Of a stretch of 64,000 nt of DNA, positions 34,102 through 42,761 are shown piece by piece. The position numbers and the translations under genes were made by a program. The DNA lies in the NCBI RefSeq assembly GCF_018403325.1, contig NZ_BOSL01000001.1, positions 248,001 to 312,000 of the forward strand. The letters are read 5' to 3'. Source of the DNA: Paenibacillus vini. GTDB taxonomy: Bacteria > Bacillota > Bacilli > Paenibacillales > Paenibacillaceae. Numbering within the stretch: the stretch's first letter is position 1; the number at the start of each line of letters is the position of its first letter. The notes beneath the pieces were generated by a model. That model made no database searches. It had not been told where the DNA came from and saw only the letters and a program-made list of their open reading frames with translations.

Positions 34102-34474
34102 AAGGTAAATAGGCGTCTACGACCTCGAACTTTTGCTCGTTGCCTATCGTCTTGTACTTTACTTCAACTACCTTGCCTTTTTGAAACGCGGGGATGTTCA
34201 CGATCTGAATGACAGTCTTTAAGACAGTATGAACGACTTCGCCATCCGGCTTTGTGACGGTCAGGTCAAGCAGGACCTCCGGCTGATCGCCAACTGTCCG
34301 ATTCGTTTGCCGGATTGAGTTAATCACGGCTTGCGCGGTGGTGCCTTCCGCGAGAATCTCTTTGCGTTCGGAGAAACGCTTCCTCTGGGTACCGATCGTC
34401 TTTGTGACCAGAATAATGGTTACTACCATCGTAATAAAAGAGAAAATGCCGATGATCCAAATTATTTTATTCAA
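34100..34474 (-). CDS. DUF3592-like membrane-anchored protein
   Basis: 124 residues. One N-terminal transmembrane helix (IIWIIGIFSFITMVVTIILV), a basic stretch (TQRKRFSERKEIL), then a beta-rich cytoplasmic or external domain: TTAQAVINSIRQTNRTVGDQPEVLLDLTVTKPDGEVVHTVLKTVI and FQKGKVVEVKYK. The GTTAxAxI...V.VxYxP-like pattern resembles DUF3592 proteins. Function unknown; single gene. Confidence 0.6.
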   Translation of the reverse strand: MNKIIWIIGIFSFITMVVTIILVTKTIGTQRKRFSERKEILAEGTTAQAVINSIRQTNRTVGDQPEVLLDLTVTKPDGEVVHTVLKTVIQIVNIPAFQKGKVVEVKYKTIGNEQKFEVVDAYLP

Positions 34475-34640
34475 TGATAAACACCTCGCTGTCCGTCCCT
34501 GACGGGGATGGTAAAATGTTCCTGTACTTATCTCGAATTTTAAATTAGCGGTTAAGAGAAGTCTATGTTTTTATTGAAAATTAGAGGTTATGGCGGCCGC
34601 ATCAGGATTTATAAAAAAGATTAGCGGCTTAAGAAAACGC

Positions 34641-34671
34641 TTGAAGTTGTCGCGGCGTCAACTGCTACAAT
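34641..34671 (+). promoter_or_regulatory. Second MerR-type promoter with 19-bp spacer
   Basis: TTGAAG, 19-bp spacer, TACAAT. The spacer holds a dyad GTTG-CGC/GCG-CAAC with single-base gaps (GTTGTCGCGGCGTCAAC). It lies 29 bp before the merR gene, so autoregulation by DNA untwisting is likely. Confidence 0.72.
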
Positions 34672-34700
34672 AAACCTAGAGCTCGGAAAGGAGATCGAAA

Positions 34701-35582
34701 ATGAACAGATCTGTTGTTTCCATCCATAGATTGGCGGAGCAAATGGGGCTGACGAGCCGCACCTTGCGCCACTGGGAATCTGAGGGACTATTTAAGAGTG
34801 AACGGGATACGTCCTCCGGATGGAGAGTATATGATGAGCATGCGCTGTCATGTATCCGAATTACTGCGATATTGCGAAAAATCGATATCCCGATCAAGGA
34901 TATTAAATCCGTGATTGCAAACCCTTCTTTGGCGCAATTACGCAAGGTTATTGAGAATAAAATCGCGGAAGTGAAGCAGCGGAATGCTGAAGTTGTCTCT
35001 TTTCAACAGCAGCTGGATCAGGTCCTAAAGTTCTTTAAACAGCAACCCGAAGATGGTTTTTTAAATTTAGATAGGATCCTTAACGAAATGGAGGATATAT
35101 GGATGAGCAGTTTGCAAGAAAACAGTTTAATCAAAATAATTACCCTTCCTCCTATGAGGGTAGCTTATAGTATCGCTGTAGGGACATCCCCGGAAGATGA
35201 GGCGATGGGCCCCGTGCTGGAATGGATCAAGTCGTCCAATTTGCTCAGTACGGCTCGATTCTTTGGAGGAAACGTAAAACCGATGCCAACCTTTGCCGGA
35301 ACTCCATACGGTTATGGGATGTGCGCCACCATCCCTGATGGAATTTCTGTTCCCGGGCATCTAAAGGAAATGGTGCTGCCCGGAGGCCTTTTTGCACTGC
35401 TTGAGAGCAGTGAGGATGTGAGTCTATCTTGGAAAACGCTAATGAATGAGTTGGCAAAGGACAAAAGGTACAAATCCGACCAGTCAAGATTATGTCTAGA
35501 AGAACATATTCGGAATGACAGACCGGATGGATACGGGAACGAATATTATTTGAATCTGTTAGAACCCGTGAAGGCAGTATAA
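34701..35582 (+). CDS. MerR-family regulator with GyrI-like domain
   Basis: 293 residues after AAAGGAGATC. N-terminal MerR helix-turn-helix: VSIHRLAEQMGLTSRTLRHWESEGLFKSERDTSSGWRVYDEHALSCIRIT, followed by a coiled dimer helix with DIPIKDIKSVI and VKQRNAEVVSFQQQLDQVL (to about 125). The C-terminal half (IKIITLPPMRVAYSIAVGTSPEDEAMGPVLEWI ... LPGGLFALLESSEDVSLSWKTLMNELAKDKRY) is a GyrI-like ligand domain. No transporter is adjacent; its own 19-bp-spacer promoter is the only visible target. Similar in build to the MerR protein at 8 kb but not a close copy. Confidence 0.87.
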   Translation: MNRSVVSIHRLAEQMGLTSRTLRHWESEGLFKSERDTSSGWRVYDEHALSCIRITAILRKIDIPIKDIKSVIANPSLAQLRKVIENKIAEVKQRNAEVVSFQQQLDQVLKFFKQQPEDGFLNLDRILNEMEDIWMSSLQENSLIKIITLPPMRVAYSIAVGTSPEDEAMGPVLEWIKSSNLLSTARFFGGNVKPMPTFAGTPYGYGMCATIPDGISVPGHLKEMVLPGGLFALLESSEDVSLSWKTLMNELAKDKRYKSDQSRLCLEEHIRNDRPDGYGNEYYLNLLEPVKAV

Positions 35583-35599
35583 ATGCGCAAGCCGTCGTA

Positions 35600-35633
35600 G
35601 AGCGTTTAACCTATTTAGGTTGGCGCTCTTTTT
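35600..35633 (+). terminator. Terminator after the second MerR gene
   Basis: GAGCG-AACCTA/TAGGTT-CGCTC hairpin followed by five T residues. Confidence 0.82.
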
Positions 35634-35713
35634 GTCATTTTCTAATGTATCTTTTTTCCATACTGTTATATATTCAAAATAGCTATAAGAATATAAGGAT
35701 GGAGGAAACGCCT

Positions 35714-36817
35714 ATGCCCGTCAAGCTGCGGTATTTTGTAATTTGCGCGCTGGCTCTCGCAGCAGTCACACTATCAGGATGCGCGCCGAAGCAAACGGAA
35801 GTGATCGTCAACCCTATGACCGAGTACGCCCCAAAGGATGAAGTTGCCCTCATCGAGAAGCTCCGCAAAGACAAAGATCCTAGCAAAGAGCTGCAGGAGG
35901 TTTACCGCGATCTTACAGTGATCGATATACATAACCACGATGCGCCTAATCCGGTTGCCATTGAGAACTGGGGAAAAGCCGGCATCGACCGCCTCGTTTT
36001 GTTCGGAAGTATTTCGGAACCAAGCGCCAAGTACACGGATCAATTAGCCTGGGAGGAATATCAAAAGGCACCCGGGAACGTATATCCCTCCTTTGCGGGA
36101 TTTCCGATTTACGAGGAGGAGGGCTTAGAAATCGTCCGGAACAATCTGGAGAAGGGCTATTTAAACATCGGGGAAGTGGCTGCCGCTTCTATGTACTCTG
36201 AAGTCGTGTCCAGATTGCCTTGGAAGGCCGAGCATCCGAATGACGGTAACCTTCCTGAAATTTATGAGCTTGCGGCCCAGTATCAAGTGCCCATCCTTCT
36301 GCATATCGACCCTCCTAACGGCGAGCCCATCGCGAAGCTGGAGGAAGCCCTGGAGGCACATCCGGATGCGACTATCATTTTCGGACATGCCAACGCCTAT
36401 AATTCTCCGGAGAATATCGAACCGCTCTTAAGCAAACATCCTAACTTATACATCGATTTTTTTGCCGGATTCACAGCCTACAACCCAGGCAGCACCAACA
36501 AATTAGAAGATTACGTGCCCCTAATGGAAAAGTACCCGGACAAATTCATGCTGTCCACCGATGCGGGATTCGACCTGTCGAGGGATCAGGCGGCCAAAGC
36601 CATCTATGAAATGATCGACCTGCTCTCCCCGGAAACCGCCCTGAAGGTCGCTTATCAGAACTACGAGGGACTGATCGAGCGCCAGCCTCCGACCGAAACG
36701 CAGATCGAGACCATTAAGAAGCTGTCTGCCGAAGCCGGGAAGTTCAAGACATATGAACTGAATAAACGGATGGCGAATGAGTTGATTTTTGAGTTGGAGG
36801 GGAAAAAGGAAGAGTAA
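35714..36817 (+). CDS. Lipoprotein amidohydrolase (amidohydrolase_2 TIM barrel)
   Basis: 367 residues from ATG 35714, placed after GATGGAGG. Lipobox LAAVTLSGCAPK, lipidated Cys at about 21. The mature enzyme is a TIM-barrel amidohydrolase of the 2-amino-3-carboxymuconate-semialdehyde-decarboxylase group. Seen: DIHNHDAPNP (metal-binding HxH region), VPILLHIDPPNG, TIIFGHANAYN (His ligand) and FMLSTDAGFD (catalytic Asp). Surface location on the outer face of the membrane follows from the lipobox. Substrate unknown. Confidence 0.82.
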   Translation: MPVKLRYFVICALALAAVTLSGCAPKQTEVIVNPMTEYAPKDEVALIEKLRKDKDPSKELQEVYRDLTVIDIHNHDAPNPVAIENWGKAGIDRLVLFGSISEPSAKYTDQLAWEEYQKAPGNVYPSFAGFPIYEEEGLEIVRNNLEKGYLNIGEVAAASMYSEVVSRLPWKAEHPNDGNLPEIYELAAQYQVPILLHIDPPNGEPIAKLEEALEAHPDATIIFGHANAYNSPENIEPLLSKHPNLYIDFFAGFTAYNPGSTNKLEDYVPLMEKYPDKFMLSTDAGFDLSRDQAAKAIYEMIDLLSPETALKVAYQNYEGLIERQPPTETQIETIKKLSAEAGKFKTYELNKRMANELIFELEGKKEE

Positions 36818-37147
36818 GCATTTGAATGGGGCGCGTCATTGGGGAATGGCGCGCTTCGCAACCGCTTATATGATATCATTGCGCAGACAGTAACCGAGGT
36901 TATCGGTGTAAAGTCAGAAAACAGCGCATTTTCAAATAGTGTAACCACTCATTTTTTGACTTCGGGGTTTATTGGAGTATTGGAATGGTGGATCAATAAC
37001 TCTATGCCTTGCAATGTGCAGGAAACTACTGAGCAACTTATGTTTTTGCTGGAACCATACACCAGGCACCTTGTATCACACTAATCTATTTTGCATATGC
37101 GCTGTGCAGGTAGTGGCGCAAGTGGTACTCTTAATTCGGCTAAAATC
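36818..37147. other. 330-bp intergenic stretch with no recognised gene
   Basis: It holds a GCGCG/CGCGC hairpin near 36826-36853 without a T tract, possibly a weak end signal for the amidohydrolase gene. Reading both strands gave no recognised coding or RNA motif. Confidence 0.4.
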
Positions 37148-37184
37148 AAAAAACGCGCCTGAACCATTGTGGTTTGCGCGTTTT
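37148..37184. terminator. Bidirectional terminator
   Basis: AAAACGCGC / GCGCGTTTT arms plus inner ACC/GGT pairing; ends the minus-strand coat cluster. Confidence 0.8.
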
Positions 37185-37202
37185 GTTGGAATGAATACAG
37201 TG

Positions 37203-37499
37203 TCAGGACGAAATGTTCATAGCGGTCTGAATATTTTTCAGATCAAGCTGAATTTGCTCTGGAATATGGTAAGGATGGTATAAACCATGCTGCACCATGT
37301 AATTTGAAATCTTTTCATGAGAGTCTATGGCTTCATCGAGCTGTTTCACCAAAATTTGTTTGATTTCGGGGGAAGTACATTCGGTCACAGCCATGGCGTA
37401 GGTTCTTACTCCGCTCTTGGCATTCATCAAAAAATCCATTGCGATCACGTCATCGGTCAGCATATGAAGACCTGTCAGGTGTTCTAATAATGGGTTCAT
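37203..37499 (-). CDS. Coat F-type spore protein (YraG/YraD-like), downstream pair
   Basis: 98 residues of the coat-F fold: LTGLHMLTDDVIAMDFLMNAKSGVRTYAMAVTECTSPEIKQILVKQLDEAIDSHEKISNYMVQHGLYHPY. The D-x-L...K..V...A....T.SPE....L..QL..AI..H..I..YM pattern is the family hallmark, a ferritin-like helical bundle. It is last in a five-gene minus-strand cluster that matches B. subtilis yraG-yraF-adhB-yraE-yraD, a sporulation operon. The 128-residue gene at the other end of the cluster is its paralogue. Confidence 0.82.
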   Translation of the reverse strand: MNPLLEHLTGLHMLTDDVIAMDFLMNAKSGVRTYAMAVTECTSPEIKQILVKQLDEAIDSHEKISNYMVQHGLYHPYHIPEQIQLDLKNIQTAMNISS

Positions 37500-37509
37500 T
37501 TTTTATCTC

Positions 37510-37710
37510 CTATACAGTCACTTTGGACAGCACTCCACCAAGCTCCTGAAGTTGCTGTTGTGATAATTGAACATCTTGCTGCAAAATTTGCATGAGTTCC
37601 GGATCGGTTACCAGAGCTTGCATCGTTTTTGATTTGGTCATGCAAACGGTCTTGAACGCGGTTATTTCATGAACCTCCAGCATCTCATGCAAAGCGTAAT
37701 TGGAATTCAT
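37510..37710 (-). CDS. Short coat-associated protein, downstream pair
   Basis: 66 residues: NSNYALHEMLEVHEITAFKTVCMTKSKTMQALVTDPELMQILQQDVQLSQQQLQEL. It contains the ALHExLEVHE motif followed by a long helix and is the same family as the 80-residue protein at the start of the cluster. Such short proteins always accompany coat-F-type partners in bacilli, and the two may pack together in the spore coat. Ten base pairs before the coat-F gene. Confidence 0.75.
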   Translation of the reverse strand: MNSNYALHEMLEVHEITAFKTVCMTKSKTMQALVTDPELMQILQQDVQLSQQQLQELGGVLSKVTV

Positions 37711-37738
37711 TCGTTTTGTCCTCCCATGTATCCATATT

Positions 37739-38875
37739 TTAAGGCTTTAAGATGACTTTGATGCAATTATCTGTTTTCGTATCAAACACTTCATAGCCGC
37801 GCTTAGCCTCGCTGAGCGGAATGACGTGCGTAACAATGTCTCCAGGGTCAACTTTGCCCGACGTTACCAACTCGTACATATACGGCATATAGTGAACGAC
37901 TGGAGCTTGTCCGGACCGTATATTCACATTACGCTGCATGATGTCGCCGAGCGGGAATCCGTTATATCGTCCTCCGTATACCCCAGTAATTTGGATGGTC
38001 CCGCCTTTACGGACAGCCTGAGATGCAATGATAAATGCGCTCAGGGTCCCGCCTTGCAGTTTCAAACCGCTGGCTAGAAATTCGAGATCGCTCATCTTGC
38101 CATCCATTCCTACCGCATCAATCACAACATCTGCGCCGCCTTTGGTCATTTCCTTGAGATTGTTGCCAATATTCATATCCTTTTCGAAGTTTACGATTTC
38201 AACATTGTTCGTTCGTTTCGCATGCTGTAAGCGGTAATCAACATAGTCAACGGCGATGACCCGCTTTGCTCCCTTCAGCCAGCAGAATTTTTGGGCCAGA
38301 AGTCCGACCGGTCCGCATCCCAGCACGATGACCGTATCTCCATTCTTGACGCCCGCATTATCTACACTCCAGAATGCCGTCGTCATGGCATCGGCGATCA
38401 AGCTTAGCTTTTCGTCTGGTTGCTCGCAGTTTTCTGGAATCTTGAAGTGGGTGAAATTAGCAAACGGAACTCGTAAATACTCGGCTTGCCCGCCAGGGTA
38501 ACCACCGGTTGTTCCGGAGTAGCCGAAATATGCACCCATATCGCCATGTTCGTTTGAATTGTCGCATTGGCTTTCCAGCTGATTCTTACAATAAAAGCAT
38601 TCTCCACAAGCGATGTTGAAAGGGATGATCACCCGGTCGCCTTTCTTTACCTTGGTCACTCCAGGGCCTACTTCTTCTACAATCCCCATCGGTTCATGCC
38701 CGATAACATAGTTTTCCTGAAGGTTAGGGATCATCCCGTGAATCAGGTGAAGGTCCGAACCGCAAATGGCGGAACTGGTGACTCTTACAATCATATCGTC
38801 CGGTTTCTCAATCCTTGGATCCGGCACCTCTTTGACCACGACATTTTTAATTCCTTGATACGTTACCGCCTTCAT
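37739..38875 (-). CDS. adhB: Zinc-dependent alcohol/formaldehyde dehydrogenase of the spore cluster
   Basis: 378 residues of the medium-chain dehydrogenase family. Catalytic zinc motif [11 protein letters not shown] and [12 protein letters not shown]; structural zinc Cys cluster [15 protein letters not shown]; cofactor loop [21 protein letters not shown] with [10 protein letters not shown] (NAD-type acidic residue). It resembles glutathione-independent formaldehyde dehydrogenases and B. subtilis AdhB, encoded in a sporulation operon. The upstream coat-F stop overlaps its start by four bases (ATGA). Perhaps it detoxifies aldehydes in the mother cell or spore; inference. Confidence 0.87.
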   Translation of the reverse strand: MKAVTYQGIKNVVVKEVPDPRIEKPDDMIVRVTSSAICGSDLHLIHGMIPNLQENYVIGHEPMGIVEEVGPGVTKVKKGDRVIIPFNIACGECFYCKNQLESQCDNSNEHGDMGAYFGYSGTTGGYPGGQAEYLRVPFANFTHFKIPENCEQPDEKLSLIADAMTTAFWSVDNAGVKNGDTVIVLGCGPVGLLAQKFCWLKGAKRVIAVDYVDYRLQHAKRTNNVEIVNFEKDMNIGNNLKEMTKGGADVVIDAVGMDGKMSDLEFLASGLKLQGGTLSAFIIASQAVRKGGTIQITGVYGGRYNGFPLGDIMQRNVNIRSGQAPVVHYMPYMYELVTSGKVDPGDIVTHVIPLSEAKRGYEVFDTKTDNCIKVILKP

Positions 38876-39258
38876 GCTTTGTGTCCTCCAATATGTTCAT
38901 CCGGGGTCCGATCAAACATCCCTTTACGGGAGGTATCATCCGGGAACAAATTCATCTGCCCGATCATTAATGTATTTTTCGCCGAAAGCTGGTCGAGTTG
39001 GTACTGTTCGTTCAGCTCGTAAGGATGGAACCATTTTTTGCGAATCATAAGCTCCGTGATTTCTTGGTGCATTGCAATCCCCTGCTTAAGATGATTGCGC
39101 AGCAGCGCTCTTACATCCGGAGAAGCCGTTTCCGTCAGGGCGATGGACAAATTTCGCACACCCTCCTTGGCACGAAGAAGGAAGTCCATTGCAAATGTCA
39201 TATCCGCCATCTCCGGCATATTTAACGAATTGATCGGGTCTAAATAATCGGTGTTCAT
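38872..39258 (-). CDS. Coat F-type spore protein, upstream pair
   Basis: 128 residues: [76 protein letters not shown]. The same coat-F helical pattern as the 98-residue protein downstream of adhB. It has a longer C-terminus ending in [15 protein letters not shown] overlap with adhB means coupled translation. Expected to be made late in sporulation. Confidence 0.82.
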   Translation of the reverse strand: MNTDYLDPINSLNMPEMADMTFAMDFLLRAKEGVRNLSIALTETASPDVRALLRNHLKQGIAMHQEITELMIRKKWFHPYELNEQYQLDQLSAKNTLMIGQMNLFPDDTSRKGMFDRTPDEHIGGHKA

Positions 39259-39270
39259 TGGCGCTCCCCT

Positions 39271-39513
39271 TTAATGTATGATAGGTGTCGGGCTATTCGG
39301 AACAGGCGCTTGGAATGGAGTTCTTGCATAAATTGCTTGCAGCTCGGCGATCTGTTGCGTGGATAGTATGACGTCCTTCTGCATTAACGCTTTCAGTTCT
39401 TGGTCAAATACCAAGCCTTGCATAAGTTTTGACTTAGCGAGGCAGAGCGTTTTGAAGTTTAACGCTTCATGCAGTTCCATCGATTCGTGCGGCGCTAGCG
39501 GTTGCATATTCAT
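39271..39513 (-). CDS. Short coat-associated protein, upstream pair
   Basis: 80 residues: MQPLAPHESMELHEALNFKTLCLAKSKLMQGLVFDQELKALMQKDVILSTQQIAELQAIYA. The ELHEALNFKTLCLAKSK stretch parallels the 66-residue protein (MLEVHEITAFKTVCMTKSK), so the two are paralogues. GGAGGGATC precedes the ATG. First gene of the cluster. Confidence 0.75.
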   Translation of the reverse strand: MNMQPLAPHESMELHEALNFKTLCLAKSKLMQGLVFDQELKALMQKDVILSTQQIAELQAIYARTPFQAPVPNSPTPIIH

Positions 39514-39696
39514 TAAGAAATGATCCCTCCTTTTTTCATCAAAATTATCTTCTCCTACGCAATGGATCTTATACTAAACTATTGCCGGAAATGGGGGATC
39601 CGTATATTCCCATGCAGTCGTAAGAATATAAACAAAATATCAACCACATACTTATTTCTGTTATAATTATTGATCTTCGCGGAAGGGGGACTCACC

Positions 39697-39978
39697 TTGC
39701 CCAATGAAAACAAAGTTGATTTAGCCACTGAAAATGCAAAAAAACCGGCAGAAGGCACACTTCACTCGAGCGGCAATACGCTGGAGCAGCATGCATCTAA
39801 CGCGGTTTCTGAGGTGCAAGCGGCTTTAAATCAGGCGATAAGCTCGATAAGTGAATCTAATGCGGCAACAAATTCACAAGCTCTGGAGACGGCCCGGCAG
39901 CGATTGACCCGAGCAGAGGAATTTTTAGACCAAGCGCAGACTTCAGCAAATGCATTACGTCTGCCGGACCAACAATAA
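39697..39978 (+). CDS. Small Ala/Ser-rich helical protein
   Basis: 93 residues from TTG 39697, 6 nt after GGAAGGGGGA; the upstream start at 39670 has no site. Composition is Ala, Asn, Ser and Gln-rich with a predicted long helix (AVSEVQAALNQAISSISESNAATNSQALETARQRLTRAEEFLDQAQTSANAL). No family recognised. The divergent position next to the coat cluster and the polar low-complexity sequence would suit a small spore protein, which is speculative. A good terminator follows. Confidence 0.6.
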   Translation: MPNENKVDLATENAKKPAEGTLHSSGNTLEQHASNAVSEVQAALNQAISSISESNAATNSQALETARQRLTRAEEFLDQAQTSANALRLPDQQ

Positions 39979-39997
39979 AACGCCGGTAGATTTTTTC

Positions 39998-40043
39998 AAA
40001 AGCCTTCAATTCCACTTTAGCAGTGGTTTTGAAGGCTTTTTCA
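39998..40043 (+). terminator. Terminator
   Basis: AAAGCCTTCAA/TTGAAGGCTTT long stem with an inner CCAC/GTGG pair and TTTTT. Confidence 0.88.
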
Positions 40044-40229
40044 ATATATTTCCGGGGCTGGCCACTGCACTATTCCCCATATTTAGGACGCGTCGTACTA
40101 GCCGTCTTCGATACGAACTTGCAGGGTTCCTGTAAATTTTTTTATTTTATTATCCGGGGCAATTGAACCCTGTTCCGTCATATAAATAAGTGATAGAAGT
40201 TCGAACCTGTTGAGGAGGACTTTATACAA

Positions 40230-41318
40230 GTGATGTTACCGAGTGAAAAGTATTTTGGAAAATTTGAGGCGGTTTTTTTATTCTACGGAGCCATGCCTAC
40301 AGGCGTTACTGTTTCTGAAACCGGGCGTATTTTCATTTGCTTTCCAAAATGGGGAGACGACGTTAGATTTACGGTGGCTGAAATTGTTCATGGTACATTA
40401 CATCCTTATCCTAGTTTAGAAGCCAATGTGGTAAGCCCATCGAATATCACAACGTCATTCATTAGTGTCCAAAGTGTCGTTGCCGATGGAAAGGGTACGC
40501 TTTGGGTACTGGATACAGGAGCGCCTAATTTCTCAGAACCCATTAAAGGGGGGGCCAAGTTAGTCGCTGTTGATTTAAATTCAAATACTATAAAAAGGGT
40601 GTATACATTTGCGGAAGATGTTGTCCTGCCAACCACTTATTTGAATGATGTCCGATTTGATTTTCGTGTCGGTAAAGCAGGTTATGCTTATATAACGGAT
40701 TCCTCTTCCCGAGGACCAGGAGCTATTATTGTCGTTGATTTAGAAACCGGTTATGCCTGGAGAAGGTTAAACGGGGCTTATGCAACTTCGCCCGATCTCT
40801 TTTTCTTACCAAAAGTTGAAGGTAAAATCCTGATGAATCGAAACCAAGACGGATCTACTTCACCCTTTAGATTGTCATCCGATGGTATAGCGATTTCCCC
40901 GGACGGCAAGATGTTGTATTTTTGTCCTCTCTCCAGTCGTCATCTGTACTCGATTTCAACGGAAGCTCTAAGAGACCGAACGATACCGGAAACGAATTTA
41001 CAGTATCACGTGAAGTATTGGGGGGAAAAAGGCGCTTCAGATGGAATGATCACCGATGCAAAAGGAAACATTTATGCTGGAGACTATGAAAACAATAGTA
41101 TTCGAAAGATATTGCCGAATGGAATAATGGAAACCATTGCACATGACCCGAGAATTTTATGGCCGGATACTTTTTCTATTGGTCCAGATCAATACTTATA
41201 TTTCATCGTGAACCAATTACATCGGCAGTCGAGATTCCATTATGGAAATGACCTGCGGCAGAAGCCTTATAGTTTACTCCGTATGAAAATAGCCCAACCA
41301 CCTGCTCCTACCTTTTAG
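40230..41318 (+). CDS. Major royal jelly/yellow-like beta-propeller protein
   Basis: 362 residues (GTG 40230 or the adjoining ATG, after GAGGAGGA). Sequence follows the MRJP/yellow family: GAMPTGVTVSETGRIFICFPKW, VVADGKGTLWVLDTGAPN, LNDVRFDFRVGKAGYAYITDSSSRGPGAIIVVDLETGYAWRRLNG, DGIAISPDGKMLYFCPLSSRHLYSISTEAL, GASDGMITDAKGNIYAGDYENNSIRKI. A six-bladed propeller related to SMP-30-like lactonases. No signal peptide. Bacterial homologues have no established function. Free-standing gene. Confidence 0.82.
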   Translation: MMLPSEKYFGKFEAVFLFYGAMPTGVTVSETGRIFICFPKWGDDVRFTVAEIVHGTLHPYPSLEANVVSPSNITTSFISVQSVVADGKGTLWVLDTGAPNFSEPIKGGAKLVAVDLNSNTIKRVYTFAEDVVLPTTYLNDVRFDFRVGKAGYAYITDSSSRGPGAIIVVDLETGYAWRRLNGAYATSPDLFFLPKVEGKILMNRNQDGSTSPFRLSSDGIAISPDGKMLYFCPLSSRHLYSISTEALRDRTIPETNLQYHVKYWGEKGASDGMITDAKGNIYAGDYENNSIRKILPNGIMETIAHDPRILWPDTFSIGPDQYLYFIVNQLHRQSRFHYGNDLRQKPYSLLRMKIAQPPAPTF

Positions 41319-41579
41319 AAAATACTTCACTGAAAATGTTTTTATGACTTATAGTTATTAAGAAATTGGAGGCTGCCGTTCGGCAGCCTGTTTAGCTTAA
41401 CGGGAGGCGTAAGGCCAATGAATATTTAATAACTTTATTTCAAACCCGGACCTTTCTATAGGCGGGTTTGTTTCGTTTACGGCATTTTAAACGTCCATGC
41501 GGATGAGGTGGACTGGATTATTAAGCATAACGGGAAATTTGCACATATGAGAAACGCAACGATCGATGATTTTGAAGTA
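41319..41579. other. Intergenic region without a gene
   Basis: It contains one hairpin, GGCTGCCG-TT-CGGCAGCC at about 41372-41389 with a weak TGTTT tail, probably ending the propeller gene. No coding pattern recognised on either strand. Confidence 0.45.
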
Positions 41580-41759
41580 TTAGATATTCACCGGGTGCAG
41601 GCTTGCAAGCCGAACCGCATCCGTAAAGCCGGGCATGTTCACCATTACCGTCGTGCTGCTGATCCCTCCGGCTTGATAAGCCTCGATAATTCCTTGGTTT
41701 ACGCCTGGAGACAGGCCGAAATCGTCGGACGGGTTGAGGCGTATGCCTGTCTTTTTTAT
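41580..41759 (-). pseudogene. ChbG/HpnK (YdjC) deacetylase fragment
   Basis: On the minus strand a 59-codon frame reads PSDDFGLSPGVNQGIIEAY and then STTVMVNMPGFTDAVRLASLHP before a stop. This is the N-terminal part of ChbG/YdjC sugar deacetylases (canonical NADDFGLSPGVNxGI..., TS-T-MVNMPGFEDAVRLA). The zinc-binding DD is preserved. The start region is degraded and everything after residue ~60 of the family is missing, so this is a dead remnant. Confidence 0.75.
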
Positions 41760-41981
41760 TTGTTTTGTTTTGTGTGCTTAATTTGTATTGTTAATGATTC
41801 CTTGTTATAGGCATACGAACAAATTCTACTGGACATTACAATTCACTGATCGATTACAGGGCATTTACCGCAAGGCTTTTTCACCTATTCATGATAGTTA
41901 CAAATAGGCACTTAATGAAGGGCTCTAGGTAGAAATCCAATCTAAAAATAATTGAAATCATAATATATACCCAAACAGGAG

Positions 41982-42677
41982 GTGTTTCTCATAATAGAAT
42001 CTAGATGTGTAAAAAAACCGGAAATTTCAAAAAGAAAATTGCGACGGCACTGTGTTTTAAAGAAAAGAAAGCGTCACTTCACAAAGCTCATTGTTAAGTG
42101 TCCCCCGCCAAAAGTAAATGTTACGGCAGCCGCTGGACCTCAGGGCATACCTGGGCCTCAAGGACCTCAAGGACCTGCCGGGGCGAACGGGAATACAGGG
42201 CCAATCGGACCCCAGGGGCCTCAGGGAGCAACAGGACTCCAAGGGCCTCAGGGAGAAACAGGGCCCCAAGGACCTCGGGGAGAGCAGGGTGTTCCAGGCC
42301 CAGGAATATGGCCAATATTTCTTGCCTCGGACAACTTGAGCCCAAATAACTTTTTGGGTTTAGGAACAGCTGGCCAAGGTGCCCAAGGGGCAGAATCAAA
42401 CAATGTGGTTATTCCCCGAAGCGGTACAATCACGACTTTGGTGTTTACAGTCCGAACAGAGGTTGCTAGGCCGATTACAGCGACTGTATTCATCAGTACC
42501 GATAATGGGGCTAACTTCAATCCAACTTCTCTTACTGTAACGATCAATGAAGGGCAATCTTGCCGAAGTGTCACGGGAAGTGTTCCAGTGGCGGAATGCG
42601 ACTTAATCAATGTTTTTGTAACAGCTCCGAATGCTCTGCAGGCGGGTGCAGCAGCTACTCTCCTGATGCAAATCTGA
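41982..42677 (+). CDS. Collagen-like exosporium-type protein
   Basis: About 228-231 residues. A basic N-terminus ([26 protein letters not shown]), then 19 uninterrupted Gly-X-Y triplets rich in GPQ/GPA (about residues 52-108), then a globular C-terminus ([16 protein letters not shown] ... LMQI) of the kind found in BclA-like spore-surface proteins. The ribosome site AGGAGGTG (41977-41984) is strong, but no ATG, GTG or TTG lies at the right distance. The GTG at 41982 is part of the site itself, while two ATA codons follow at 41991 and 41994. A non-canonical ATA start or a lost start codon is possible. Confidence 0.75.
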   Translation: MFLIIESRCVKKPEISKRKLRRHCVLKKRKRHFTKLIVKCPPPKVNVTAAAGPQGIPGPQGPQGPAGANGNTGPIGPQGPQGATGLQGPQGETGPQGPRGEQGVPGPGIWPIFLASDNLSPNNFLGLGTAGQGAQGAESNNVVIPRSGTITTLVFTVRTEVARPITATVFISTDNGANFNPTSLTVTINEGQSCRSVTGSVPVAECDLINVFVTAPNALQAGAAATLLMQI

Positions 42678-42726
42678 ACTTAAGAACTGCCATACTGCTG
42701 AAGTATCGTACGATTGGCGGTAAAAA

Positions 42727-42758
42727 ATCCCCCTCCGCTTATTCGCGAGAGGGGGAGG
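42727..42758. terminator. Bidirectional terminator between collagen-like gene and glyQS
   Basis: CCCCCTC / GAGGGGG arms around an A+T-containing loop. Read on the minus strand, the stem is followed by ATTTTTT and ends glyQS. Confidence 0.85.
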
Positions 42759-42761
42759 GCT

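Noticed and set aside
36839-37283. Two overlapping frames of 81 and 103 codons
   Set aside because: Low-complexity translations without motifs, one running into the coat-F gene on the other strand; treated as non-coding.
41508-41810. 100-codon plus-strand frame
   Set aside because: No recognisable protein; most of it is antisense to the ChbG remnant, whose minus-strand motifs are convincing.
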